This document shows, piece by piece, positions 20,618-30,523 of a DNA stretch of 64,000 bases. The position numbers and the translations under genes are program-made. Below the pieces are notes generated by a model, which worked only from the letters and a program-made list of their open reading frames with translations, searched no databases and was not told where the DNA came from. Source of the stretch: Pectinophora gossypiella (Eukaryota; Arthropoda; Insecta; Lepidoptera; Gelechiidae). Within the stretch, counting starts at the first letter, position 1. Every line of letters starts with the position of its first letter. The stretch covers positions 620,001 through 684,000 of the forward strand of contig NW_026063250.1 in NCBI RefSeq assembly GCF_024362695.1. The letters are read 5' to 3'.

Positions 20618-21850
20618 AGAAGCAGATCAAGAACCTCCTCGCCGAAAAGAGTTGAGTAACCCCGCTCCTCAGTGAAGAGAGTTGAGCCCTGAGCGACACC
20701 AGCCACCGCTTACCAGCCCTGAGTCGACCCCGGCGCTGTGCAAGTGAACACTTCAAGCTAAAACAAGTTCCACTTCTGAGCACTATGTAAGTTCTCCATC
20801 ACATAATTTTGGAGGTTTAACTTAGAAGTTCTGCTTCACCTATTAGTGTGGGGAGTACACATCACCCAAAGAATTTCTACAGTTACAGTGCAGTACATTA
20901 CATTGATTTGATTTGATTTATTTTGTTTCAGGTCCGATTCAGAATTTGAAGTTATTCCGAAGAAGACTCCTGCTGCACGCCAAATGAAGCGTTCGCGAGC
21001 CCCTCCGTCGATTTCGTCGATTGACCAGGAGAATACAAAGTGAGTATAATTAACCATGTGACATGTCAATATTTTTTTCAGCAGGTGGTGCATTGGCTTG
21101 ATACCTTGATTTCTTCAACAGAAGTCACGGGTTCGATTCCCTGTCGAGTCAATTTACGATCCGGTTCATTACTTTACGTTCGAGAACGGTCCGTATCCCT
21201 CAGTTTAAAGGCTCCTGCTGTTCCTGCTGTTTATGGCCTCCGTGGTCCAGTGGTTGAGCGTTGGGCTCACGATCCGGAGGCCCCGGGTTCGAATCCCTGT
21301 GGGGACGTATCACAAGAATCACTTTGTTTTTATTTATGTTATCGTTATCTCTCGAACAAGTATACATTCCCTACATTCCATACATTCACCAATGTTTTAA
21401 CTATTTATATTTATTATCAAATATGACAGCAAGTTGGTTTTTATTACTTTGTAACTCTAAAATATATTTTCTTTTTATTATAGGAAGAAAGCAAAGACAC
21501 ACGACATCTTCGGGCTAAGTCACGGGCGCACGGTCGGCAATGAAGGAAGCGACAAGAGGATCGTATCGTACTTCGTGAACAAGGTGGCGAACGGGTCAGA
21601 GCGGCGTACAACTAGCTTGGATGGCGAATACGTGGTGGACTTGAAGATATACCATGCCAACGACGTGAACAACACTGATTCAAGAGAAGTCTGGCGCAAG
21701 GCTCTTCTACGAATCAAGCTGCAGACTCCGGATGACAGCGATGAGTGGAAGTTGTTACAGAAGCTAGTTACACGAATTGACAAAAACTTTGAAGATGAAC
21801 CACGATTTTACTCTGACAAACATGTAGATTGAACACGATTGAACAAATAA
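20617..21850 (+). CDS. Three-exon gene for a small basic protein, PolB-linked family (copy 1)
   Basis: Exon 1 ends at 20786 (CACTAT|GTAAGT); exon 2 is 20932-21039; exon 3 is 21484-21832 with stop, and AATAAA follows at 21844. The start codon is split by intron 1 (AT|G), giving a 152-residue protein beginning MSDSEFEVIPKKTPAARQ. It has basic clusters (QMKRSRAP, TKKKAKTHD) that could be nuclear signals, then a compact domain with IFGL..GRTVG, SYFVNKVANGSERR, LDGEYVVDLKIYHA and a Trp-Arg-Lys segment. The paralogue at 61250-62313 shares this domain and the phase-2 intron just before (I/L)FG. Both lie next to Polinton polymerase N-termini. Function unknown; a nucleic-acid-binding accessory protein is a guess. 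Confidence 0.72.
21080..21180 (+). mobile_element. tRNA-derived SINE head in intron 2
   Basis: It carries RNA polymerase III box A (TGGTGCATTGG, 21087-21097) and box B (GGGTTCGATTCCC, 21129-21141). The remainder does not fold as a clean tRNA, so it is a SINE promoter region rather than a tRNA gene. Confidence 0.65.
21235..21345 (+). mobile_element. Second tRNA-derived SINE fragment in intron 2
   Basis: Box A TGGTCCAGTGG (21243-21253) and box B GGGTTCGAATCCC (21285-21297), followed by CACAAGAATCACTTTG. This head is widespread in lepidopteran SINEs, as I recall. The body is cut short after about 110 bp. Confidence 0.72.
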
Positions 21851-22322
21851 AAGCATTACGCCTTACCTACCTTATTTTCTTTAATTACGCCTAACATCAA
21901 TACTTACACACTCGTAAACTCGTAAATAAAAATTTTCTGATACTTAAGTACTTCAAATTAACATTGAATCACTTTGATTAGTTACTTTGATCACTTTGAT
22001 TACAAACGCAGATTCGATTCTTATTCAAAGATTTAGCGAAGTTAAAATTCTGTTTATCACGATTAAGTACTTACACTTTTATCATGTTTACATTGTGTTA
22101 AACATCATCTTGCAGTGGGCAGTATTCACAACATCTATTGTAAGTACATACAAAATAGAATTATTAAAGCATGAACCTTGTTTAAACTTGTTGAGACTTG
22201 AACCTTGTTTCAACTTGTTAAAACATTTTTCAATAACTTACTTCTTTCACATTTTATTTTTGTTGTTATTCTTGATTTTGTTCTTGGTGTTGTCTTGTGA
22301 TGGGTAATTAATGTGTTATTTT
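21851..22322. other. Spacer after the spliced gene
   Basis: AT-rich sequence with several degenerate short repeats (ATCACTTTGATTA; GAACCTTGTTTAAACTTGTT and a variant). No gene recognised. Confidence 0.35.
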
Positions 22323-22412
22323 ATATTATTGGGCATTCCACCCACCTAAGTGAGCGCAGCGAACGGTCGTGAGCAGAGCGAACGATAGGTGGGGCAGAAT
22401 GCCCAATAATAT
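22323..22412. repeat. 90-bp palindromic hairpin (MITE-like)
   Basis: Arms 22323-22348 (ATATTATTGGGCATTC...) and 22386-22412 are near-perfect inverted repeats. The loop contains two related units, GAGCGCAGCGAAC and GAGCAGAGCGAAC. It abuts the Helitron fragment. Confidence 0.65.
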
Positions 22413-22415
22413 ACT

Positions 22416-22624
22416 ACTCAATCTAGCATGCATGCATACCTTAGTAAATATAAAGTTTATTTTTGGCTGTATTTTGAAAAATGGGAGTTATTGGAAAAAA
22501 AATTGTATGAAAAAATCTAAACTGCATAAGTTAGATGCTTGAAATTTGATATGCACTCCCACACACACAAAGATCTCTCTCTTATATAACACGCCACGCG
22601 GACGAAGTCGCGGGCAAAAGCTAG
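22416..22624 (+). mobile_element. Helitron 3'-end fragment, copy H4
   Basis: The last about 209 bp of the H1-H3 Helitron family, with the same hairpin and CTAG end followed by T at 22625. It retains TTAGATGCTTGAAATTTGAT, which H1 and H3 lack, so it is an older or sister form. It lacks a Helitron 5' end and abuts the broken copia element. Confidence 0.82.
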
Positions 22625-23688
22625 TAAACAATATATCTTCATCATTCAGAATTCTATAATAAATACATGGATCCACTTTACTCCTCGAGAGGCCCATTTC
22701 CAGAAGAACATTATTTAGTTTTATGTTCCACTGCCGACTAGCTTGTTTGAGTCCATAAATTGACTTGTTCAGTCGACATACCTTTTTTCCTTCTTCAAAG
22801 CATGGAGGTTGTTCCATATAAATCTCTTCATCGATATCGCCTTGTAAAAAAGCTGTTACAGCATCCAATTGATGAATTTGTAGGTTATATTTTGCTGCCA
22901 AACCAACCAGATATCTAATGGATGTATATCGGACCACTGGTGCATAAACTTCGTTATAATCAATTCCTTTTGTTTGCTGATATCCTTTTATAACAAGTCT
23001 AGCTTTGTCTACCGATTTATGTTACCATTTTCATCCGTCTTAGTCTTAAAAACCCATTTGCAGGGTAACACCTTTTTATTTGCAGGTGAGTCCACAAGTG
23101 ACCATGTATTGTTTTCTAATAATGAGTGGTATTCCTTTTTCATGGCATCTTTCCACATGTTTGCCATGTTGCTTTTTAATGCTTCAGTTACATCCTGAGG
23201 ATCTTTGTCTAGTATACTAGATATAGTCATATCTCCATATATGCAGACATAGGAGGTAGGACTCTTTTCAATAAACTCGTCACGGCGTCGAGGGCGAAGA
23301 TTTCTACGATATTCTGGAGAAATTTGTATGGTCTCTTCTGGTAAGTATGTCTCATCATTTGGGTCTTCAAATGTAAGTGAGCTATCGCTTTCATTGTCTA
23401 TAACAACCGGAGTGTCTGTTGCATCACTTTGTTGTTCATAACTATTTATCCCACTTTCTTCGATATTTGACATTGGTAAGTTAACTATTTTGTGTTTTTC
23501 ATTTGATTTGTTTTGCTGATTTTGCCTCATTAATTTATTTATTTCCTTTTCTTTTTCAGGTATTTCTCTTTCAGGTATTTCTCTTTCAGGTATTTCTCTT
23601 TCAGGATATGAAGTTTCATTTTCAAATATTGACTTATTGACTTTATTTCTTTTAACAGTTGTTTCCAAAAATACTACATTTCTACTCA
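22625..23688 (-). pseudogene. Copia integrase C-terminus and reverse transcriptase N-half
   Basis: From 23688 downward: MSRNVVFLE, an acidic linker, four tandem EREIPEREIP-type repeats, then RT entry motif NMWKDAMKKEYHSLLENNTWSLV and LPCKWVFKTK. A frameshift near 23010 breaks the frame before KARLVIKGY. RT resumes with YAPVVRYTSIRYLVGLAA, QLDAVTAFLQGDI (motif A) and KSIYGLKQASRQWN, and is cut at 22625 before the YVDD active site. It cannot supply polymerase. Confidence 0.85.
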
Positions 23689-23692
23689 TAGT

Positions 23693-23993
23693 TGTTAGAG
23701 TACGAATATTATACTCTGATCCCAAGGTAACAGTGACCTTTGTGGAGGACGCATAGCGCCAGTTAAACAATGGTTCACTGTCACGGGTTACTTTTATTGG
23801 ATGTTCTCTGTACGGAGTTCGACACAAGAATGGTACAACTCGTGCGGCTCGCCTTCTTATAAGGGTTGTCCCCACTACCGTACCTTGCACGTGTGTCGTA
23901 AACAAGTGCAGGTGTTGTTTGTTTGCTAGCCGCACGTGTTGTTTACAGTTAACATAATATTTAGATTTTCAATATTTCGCTGTCGCGCTATCA
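23693..23993 (-). repeat. F LTR, left copy (3' LTR in element sense)
   Basis: 301 bp; includes CTTCTTATAAGGG and matches the right copy across the whole length apart from the nested insertion there. Confidence 0.85.
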
Positions 23994-24264
23994 CGGCCAT
24001 ACTGATACGCAGCTCGTGCTCTGAGCTTGCGTTTATTCTGAAACAAGGGTATCTTTTAGTTCACTGTAGTAGCATATTCAATTTGTAATTAAGTATTTGT
24101 GCTATTAAGTCAGTTGTTGTAAGTCTATATCGGTGCATCGACACGAGCTTACAATTGGCAAATTCAATAATAATCGTTTCATTCTTCAAATTGCATTGTT
24201 ACGCCCGTTATTTGTTCAAAGATCGGATTAAAATGGGTGAAGATGTTAATCAATCAAATAGTTT

Positions 24265-24727
24265 TTACTTTTCGCCAGACTCAGAGGCTTAAATTTTATA
24301 AGCTTGTTCTGGTTGAAAGTTCAGTTGACAAACTCAGCGGCCAAAAATATAGCTTGTTTCAACAACATCACGGTGAAAGGGACGTTTGCCAAACTCAGAG
24401 GCTTTAGTTGCTTGGATTAGCAGCAGTTCCAGTCTCAGAAATATTCGATGAACTCAGAGGCTATTTTGTGGCTTGTTTTTGATATTTGTTGGTTGTTGCT
24501 TCTGGTGATTTTACTTTTCGCCAGACTCAGAGGCTTAAATTTTTATAAGCTTGTTCTGGCTGAAGGTTCAGTTGTCAAACTCAGCGGCCGAAAATATAGC
24601 TTGTTTCAACAACATCATGGTGAAAGGGACGTTTGCCAAACTCAGAGGCTTTAGTTGCTTGGATTAGCAGCAGTTCCAGTCTCAGAAATATTCGATGAAC
24701 TCAGAGGCTATTTTGTGGCTTGTTTTG
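24265..24727. repeat. Tandem duplication of about 246 bp in F
   Basis: Unit starts TTACTTTTCGCCAGACTCAG at 24265 and again at 24511. Each unit contains several copies of CTCAGAGGCT or CTCAGCGGCC spaced irregularly. It lies in the non-coding part between the integrase remnant and an LTR. Confidence 0.85.
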
Positions 24728-24780
24728 ACAAGTGACCTTTACAACCATTTTTTTTATTTATTGTAAACTGCTATCACGGA

Positions 24781-25044
24781 TCATTCTAAATTCGGGTTTG
24801 GTATTAATCTGAGATGTTCATGAGCTATTGTAGTATTTTTTTGGCCAGGACGAAGACTTTGTATTTCGTATCGATTATTGCCAATAATTTTTACAATTTG
24901 ATATGGCCCTAAATATTTAGGACCTAGCTAGTTATTAGACCATTGGGTATCTTTACAAAGCACAAAGTCTCCTGGATGAAATAATTCTACTTTAGCACAT
25001 TTGGAATTGAAACGTTTCTTGCTTTCTGAAGATTGTTCGGTCAT
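24781..25044 (-). pseudogene. Gypsy integrase C-terminal GPY/F-domain remnant
   Basis: The minus-strand frame reads FHPGDFVLCKD..., then an in-frame stop, then LGPKYLGPYQIVKIIGNNRYE and HEHLRLIPNP. This matches the GPY/F module at the end of Ty3/gypsy integrases. Catalytic and RT domains are gone. Confidence 0.78.
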
Positions 25045-25955
25045 TCTGATAATCTATTAAAAGAAATGGCGGCTATCGGCAATCAAGCGCCAGCTTAGTA
25101 TACAATACGCTGCCACGAAGTCACCACCACACGGCACACACGCGGCACGGCTGCCACTCTCAGACTGTGCCATGCTGTAACGCCTTCGCCGTTTGTCATT
25201 CACTCGTCGTCATGTAGCAGTGGTCACATGAAACAAAATAACTAGGTGTATTATCACATTCACATGACTCTTGCAATCGGTTTATAAAGGTTTGATAATG
25301 ACGGTAGATTACAAATCACGTTGTAATTTAACGAAAGTTCATTTATTGCTTGGAGTGAGAAAATACAGCTTAAACCACGCAGCGTTAGCGTGTCTGCACC
25401 AATTCAAAACATTTTAGACCAAAATACCAAGATTTGACGATGATGAAAACCGATTTGAAAACGCGGTTTGAATTATGATTGACACGTATTGCGGGAATAT
25501 GTCTCGTCAATTTTGTTTTAAAATAAAGAGAAATAGTACTTTCCAAGTTAACCTTAAATCAATTTCCTCATTATTAAAAATTAAAATACACCCAGCAATG
25601 AAGTCAATAACAATAAAGTTCCAGTATGAAAACAACTCACCGTAACAATAGTATTCAAATGCAGGTAGGCACCATTATCCTCGATCCTGACTCCATCCAC
25701 GATTATTATCTTATCAGGATAATACGAGTATTTGAAACTTAGTTTCATCCTTTGTGGCCGTCTTTTTCAATATAATGGGTGGGCAGCAGGACGATCCTCT
25801 ACTTCTGATGTTAGAGTACGAATATTATACTCTGATCCCAAGGTAACAGTGACCTTTGTGGAGGACGCATAGCGCCAGTTAAACAATGGTTCACTGTCAC
25901 GGGTTACTTTTATTGGATGTTCTCTGTACGGAGTTCGACACAAGAATGGTACAAC

Positions 25956-26374
25956 GTCGCGTCAGGTTTCTTCTCCGGGGAGACATCCTCGGGGCTATGC
26001 CCCCTTGATGTGGTCGCACTCGCCGCCCGCAAAGACGGGCGTGGCACGGGGGTGGGACACGACGGGCGAATACGCCCCTTCGTGAGCCCGATGGTGATGC
26101 AAGTCCGTGGTGCCGCTAGCGAGGTCGAGCCCACCGGGTGGTTCCCCGTTGGGGGAGGCCCAGTGAGCGCCCGTCAGCTAGCGGTGGTGTCAGGTCCGGT
26201 GTGTAGCTGCTCCGTCGCCGGGGCAGCTGGTGTCGATTGGGCTGGAGGGGGGGAGAGGACTGCTTCCACTGCCACTGGGAGCGTCAACTCATCCCCCGGG
26301 GGGTGGCCACGATCCTAACTACTCGACGGGGAGTAGTGGATGTGGGCAGCCCCTGTCCAGTCCGGTGTTGGTGT
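25956..26374 (-). ncRNA. Structured 3' UTR of Jockey copy E
   Basis: It contains a two-stem hairpin at 25983-26011 (outer ACATC/GATGT, inner GGGGC-TAT-GCCCC) and a CGCCCG/CGGGCG hairpin at 26024-26041. The terminal hairpin seen in C and D is deleted here. See the covariation finding. Confidence 0.7.
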
Positions 26375-27960
26375 TCAGTGCCCACCGGTGAGTTGGCCTA
26401 GCAGTGAAGCCAGGCCTCCCACGATGATGGGCACTGGGTCAGTCCTAGAGCGGATGGCGGCTAAGATGTTGTGGAGCAGCTGTATGGTCTGCTCCAGCAC
26501 TTCCAGCTTCTCGCTGGAGGGAGCTGGGGGTGCCTCCGCTCGGGGCCTCGCCTTCTTCCCCTTGGGAGGGGCGGCGGCTGCTGTCTCTGATGTTGAGGGT
26601 TGCGGAGGGACGGGTTCCACGGCGATGGGCTCGGCGGTGGTGGTAGCAGTGGGGGCAGGGGTTGCTCTTTTACGGGCGCGCCTCTGCCTCTGCGGTTTGG
26701 GCCCATTCGGGCCGTTCGCCGCGGCCATGAGCGAGCTCCTCGCTGTCGGTTCGCTGCTCGGGTCCACAATGGAGGTCGCAGGTGCAGCTCTTCTTGCACT
26801 GGTCAAGGGCGCGGTGCCTGCCCTTGTGTTGCGCAACTCGCGCGACTTCACAGGGCAAGAAGGGCTGTTGGCTGGGTGTGCACCTCCGCAGTTGCAACAC
26901 GTGCGTGGCTTTCGCCACAGCGAACGCAGGCCGCCGGGCGGTGGCAGTTGTGGCTACTGTGCCGAAACTGCTGGCAGCGGTGACATTGAGGAGCTCCTTT
27001 TCGTCCCCTCCAGGCTTCAATCTTGACACCGGGCATACAGAGGAGCTCGGTGGTGCCGTAGATGGACTGGAAGCCCAGTGTCCGCCGGATCTCCACGAAG
27101 AAGATTCCGCCCACCCTGCCCTGGATGGGACGGATAAACTGAGGGTCGTAGCCGCGACTGCGCAACTCCTCCTCCAGTTCGGCGATGTTGGTGTCGGTGG
27201 GCAGGCCCTTGATGGCCAGCTTCAGGGCGCGTTCCGCCGGGGGGGCGTAGGCGAACCAGGAGAGTCCCGTCGCTTTTTCCAGGCCGGCAAGGTAGCGCTG
27301 GTAAAGCCGGAACTCTTCGTTGGTCTTCGCCATGAAACGGACGCCCTTCCCGTACGGGCGCGCGTTGGGGACATGGCCGAGCACCTCACGCAACTTGCGG
27401 AAGTGGTGCGGCCAGTCGGGCAGCTGGTCCACCACGATGGGCGGAATCTTCTTGCTCGCTGGGGCGAGCGGCGGCTGAAGTTGGACGGGCTTCGGCGATG
27501 GTGTGGGCGTCGTCCGGAGGGACGGACGCGGAGGCGCGTGCGGTGGCGAATCTGGATTCGTATTGAGCACCGCCGCGTATGAGCGCGGCGGTGTCGTCTT
27601 CGTGTCCGGCGGTGGCATGGAGAGAAGCGAGAAGGGGTTCGTACTCAGGATGGCCGAGTACGAGCGCGGCGGCGTTGTCTCCATGTCCAGTGTGGGCATG
27701 GAGAGTGCGACGGGCGGGGTAGTCCTCGCGCTGGGTTTCGGTGAAGGCCGCTCTGGCGGCGTCGTTGCCCTCTTCTTTTCCGCGGCTCCTGTTCCCGGAA
27801 GTCGAGGCAGGGGCAGCGGGAAGGGGGACTGCCGTAGGTCTGCGCCGGTGAGGCGCGGTGGAGGCGGCGGTGCGTAGGCGGCGATGGGCGTCGTGACGGC
27901 GCGGGTGCGCACAAATGTGCGCGCCCTGCGCTTCGTTACTCCGGCTGACGGGGGAGCCAT
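26375..27960 (-). pseudogene. Jockey ORF1 (gag-like), frameshifted, copy E
   Basis: I place the start at MAPPSAGVTKRRART (27960), where copies C and D have the matching motif. A Pro-rich N-terminal half precedes a PRE_C2HC-type domain (DWPHHFRKLREVLGHVPNARPYG... to MPGVKIEAWRG) and zinc knuckles CHRCQQFRHSSHNC and CVRCGESH. A deletion of about 37 bp relative to copy D removes the end of knuckle 2 and shifts the frame near 26905. The C-terminal RKRATPAPTATTTAEP... portion (stop at 26375) is intact but out of frame. ORF1 proteins of this type coat the RNA; this copy is broken. Confidence 0.82.
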
Positions 27961-28416
27961 CCTTGCCTGCTCACCCCGTTGGTTTGGGCGCGATGGTGGT
28001 GCTGTCCACTTGCGCGAGACCGAGCGGTCCGCTAGGCAGCGCACACGCTATCACTCCCTCCCCGGTGAGACCCGCTGGTGGGAGGCCGGGGGTGGATAGG
28101 AGTGATAACGGTGTTACCTATTGGACCTGCGGAATCTGGAGGGTATTTTAAGATAAAAACACCCCCCCCAGCTTCTTTGCGTCAGGCAGCAGTGTGTCGG
28201 TAGACGTAGAAATTCGAGGTCTCCGTGCGCGTGCGGTTGGACAAGCGATCCAATGGTACAACTCGTGCGGCTCGCCTTCTTATAAGGGTTGTCCCCACTA
28301 CCGTACCTTGCACGTGTGTCGTAAACAAGTGCAGGTGTTGTTTGTTTGCTAGCCGCACGTGTTGTTTACAGTTAACATAATATTTAGATTTTCAATATTT
28401 CGCTGTCGCGCTATCA

Positions 28417-28582
28417 TAGTTGCCTGTCTAGATTTGGGGTCTATGAATCTGTAGCCCTTGGTGCAGTCACTGTAACCAACAAAAATTAACTCCTGCGATT
28501 TGGCATCAAGTTTGCGACGATTTTCCTTTGGAACATGCACCATCGCCTTACATCCGAATATCTTTATGTAACTTAGGTCTGG
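28417..28582 (-). pseudogene. Copia integrase segment between F and G1
   Basis: The frame reads YIKIFGCKAMVHVPKENRR and AKSQELIFVGYSDCTKGYRF, a hallmark of the region after the copia integrase core. It joins on one side to the piece ending at 58322 and on the other to the piece starting at 23688. Confidence 0.85.
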
Positions 28583-28870
28583 TGTAACGAAGCATTTCGG
28601 ACCAACGAGCCTTGTAGCGACATCTTGTGGTTTCTGGCGATATAACGTTGTTTTTATATTTTACCCGCAGGAAATCACAGATGGCGCTGCAGGGTTATCG
28701 ATGGGCCCGAATATTTTTGATTATTTTATTTTCTTCAAAATTTGGTATATTAAATTATCTGCAACATTTATTTAAAGATTTATTTTTGATATATTATAAT
28801 TATATTGTTTAAATTTTGGGATCAAACAAGTCGATCGATTGTTGTCGTTGATTCGGCGAATTTATGGTTT
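28583..28870 (+). repeat. G1 left LTR, first part
   Basis: This matches 56762-57050 of the right LTR with one visible substitution (GGTATATT versus GGTAAATT). It is interrupted by G2 after GTTT (28867-28870). Confidence 0.9.
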
Positions 28871-29216
28871 TGTAGCGGCGCGCTCCGCGCACGTCCGCAC
28901 TCTTCGACGCCGCGACGAGCAAAACCGAGACGCGGTCAGGCCGGTCGTATTTATAGCTCGCGCAAAGTTTCCGGGGTGGAAAGCGACGCGCGGGCGCAGA
29001 GGAACGATTGCGCCGCGCATGCGCGTACTGCATATTTTACTTTAAATTGTCCTTTTTTAATTGATAGATAATAAGTTTATAATGTGCAAACCTACCACTA
29101 GTTGCGTAGACATTTTGTACACATAATTAGATATCCCGGAAATAACAAGAACAATTCATTTCACTACGCGAATGGAGTCTTTTATTTGCTAGGTGTAAGA
29201 CCCCATTACACCTACA
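28871..29216 (+). repeat. G2 5' LTR
   Basis: 346 bp, TG...CA, identical as far as I can read to 44507-44569 plus 46954-47236. Confidence 0.9.
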
Positions 29217-29281
29217 CTGGTGACCACCGAGTCTGAATCTGCGCACCTTCCTGCTACTGCAACCCTGCAAGTTTCATCACG

Positions 29282-29379
29282 ATGGAATCTCCTATTACTA
29301 AAGAGATGAAACGAGCCGACGAAGCAGGACCGACGAAAGAAATCTCCGCTATTTCGCTGCAAATGAGAATTCCGAAGTT
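29282..29379 (+). pseudogene. G2 gag N-terminus, cut by Jockey C
   Basis: An open frame starts at ATG 29282 (MESPITKEMKRADEAG) and reaches LQMRIPKF before the Jockey 3' end. The PKF/PQF-type motif is where gypsy gag capsid domains usually begin. The frame is then lost in Jockey sequence. A second gag N-terminus with TIPQFWRDRVRLWF lies beyond the insertion at 42898, so this is not a simple interruption. Confidence 0.5.
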
Positions 29380-29783
29380 CTGCAAAGCAGTTGTCTTCTC
29401 GACGTCCGCGAAGCGGACGTCGGGGAGGCACCCTCGGGGCTTGGCCCCTTTGGTGCGATAGCTCTCGCCGCCCGCTAAAACGGGCGGGGCACGGGGGCGG
29501 GCCACGGTGGGCGAGTTTCGCGCCTCCGAAGGCCCAATTTATTGTCCGGGATGGTACCGCCGGCGAGTCGGCCCACCGGGTGAGACCCTGTTGAGGGAGG
29601 CCCAGTGAGCGACTCCAGCCAGGCGGTACGTGTCTCGTCATAGTAGGTGGCCGGCGAGCTTGACCCGAAGTTTCCAGGTCAGCTCGAGCCGGCGGGGTCA
29701 GTCCAGTGAGGTCAGTCCGATGAGTCCGCCGGCAAGGTCGAAACCGTCAACAATGACGGTTGCCCTCAAACCGGCGGCTTGGG
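29380..29783 (-). ncRNA. Structured 3' UTR of Jockey C
   Basis: A perfect 10-bp stem with GAA loop (CGACGTCCGC/GCGGACGTCG, 29400-29422) is followed by a two-part stem (outer GCACC/GGTGC at 29428-29456, inner GGGGC-TTG-GCCCC) and CCGCCCG/CGGGCGG (29468-29487). Equivalent stems with different sequences are in D and E. Confidence 0.75.
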
Positions 29784-30125
29784 TCAGTCCGTTGCTGGGT
29801 AGGTATCCTCGTCGAGCTCCTCCACATCAGCCAGCTCGCGAGGATACGGCTTCCAGTCCGGGGGTCGCGCGTGGTATGGAGCCAGATTTCGTAGGTGCAC
29901 GAAATCTGACTCGTCCGCGCGCGCGAACATCCCAGTCGAGAGCCTGGAGATAAACTCATCCAAGGTCTCGACTTTTAGGTCCCTCCGAATTACTTCGTTG
30001 CGGACAAATCTCGGCGCGTCCGCGATGGTGCGCAACGCCTTGGACTGCTGTGCCCGCAGTCTTTGGCGATGGGTCTCAGAGACCAATGCGTACCACGCGG
30101 GGGCGGCATAGGTAAGCCGTGTCCT
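29784..30125 (-). CDS. Jockey C ORF2, C-terminal end
   Basis: The frame carries AWYALVSETHRQRLRAQQSK, RTIADAPRFVRNEVIRRDLK and LVPYHARPP-type C-terminal sequence and stops at 29784. It directly continues the reverse transcriptase frame ending at 38427 after removal of element A and one copy of its AATGTAC duplication. Confidence 0.85.
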   Translation of the reverse strand, partial: RTRLTYAAPAWYALVSETHRQRLRAQQSKALRTIADAPRFVRNEVIRRDLKVETLDEFISRLSTGMFARADESDFVHLRNLAPYHARPPDWKPYPRELADVEELDEDTYPATD

Positions 30126-30523
30126 AATGTACCTAATAACACCGTCATACTACCGTCCTAGCAACATCTTTTTAACTTGCTCTGTCTTAAAATATTGTTT
30201 TTATAGTGAAATAGTGCCGAAATTGATTGGATTTTTTGTGAAATTGTGAGTTGACACCTTAATTAACTGAATTCAACAAGTGTTATATGATTATAAAGAT
30301 TTAATCCGCATTAAACTTAAAAATACGACTCATAAGTGAAGTGTTGTGTTAAAACGCGTAAGCGCCTGCGATTTCACGGCGCTTAAGCTCCTTTTCTCGC
30401 GACGAACGCGGGCCAGCGGACCGGCGGCGAATAGGTACCTTGCTGCAGGGCCGGTTTATTCACAGTCCTGGCATCGAGCGTCATACAAAATACTCGAGTT
30501 TGTTGTTGTATTTAAGTTTTAAA

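Larger units (their letters stand above)
25956..28251 (-). mobile_element. Gag-only Jockey LINE copy E
   Basis: Flanked by an 11-bp duplication AATGGTACAAC (25945-25955, 28252-28262) inside the F LTR. On the minus strand: 5' UTR, ORF1, then directly a structured 3' UTR; ORF2 is absent. Copy D (44570-46940) has the same architecture and a separate duplication. The 3' end is not poly(A). Confidence 0.87.
23693..28416 (-). mobile_element. Gypsy-type LTR remnant F
   Basis: Two 301-bp LTRs (23693-23993; 25809-28416 minus the nested copy E) begin TGTTAGAG and end CTATCA on the plus strand. They look identical, and a 4-bp TAGT duplication flanks the element (23689-23692, 28417-28420). The 1.8-kb interior keeps only the integrase C-terminal domain on the minus strand, so this is an internally deleted derivative. 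Confidence 0.85.

Noticed and set aside
21235..21310. Functional tRNA gene
   Set aside because: Box A and box B are present but the acceptor stem does not pair and the sequence continues as SINE body; two different heads lie in one intron.
26340..28151. Long plus-strand open frames over Jockey copy E, and similar ones over D (44973-46880) and C (40871-42571)
   Set aside because: GC-rich ORF1 on the minus strand leaves few stops in other frames; only the minus frame shows the PRE_C2HC region and zinc knuckles.
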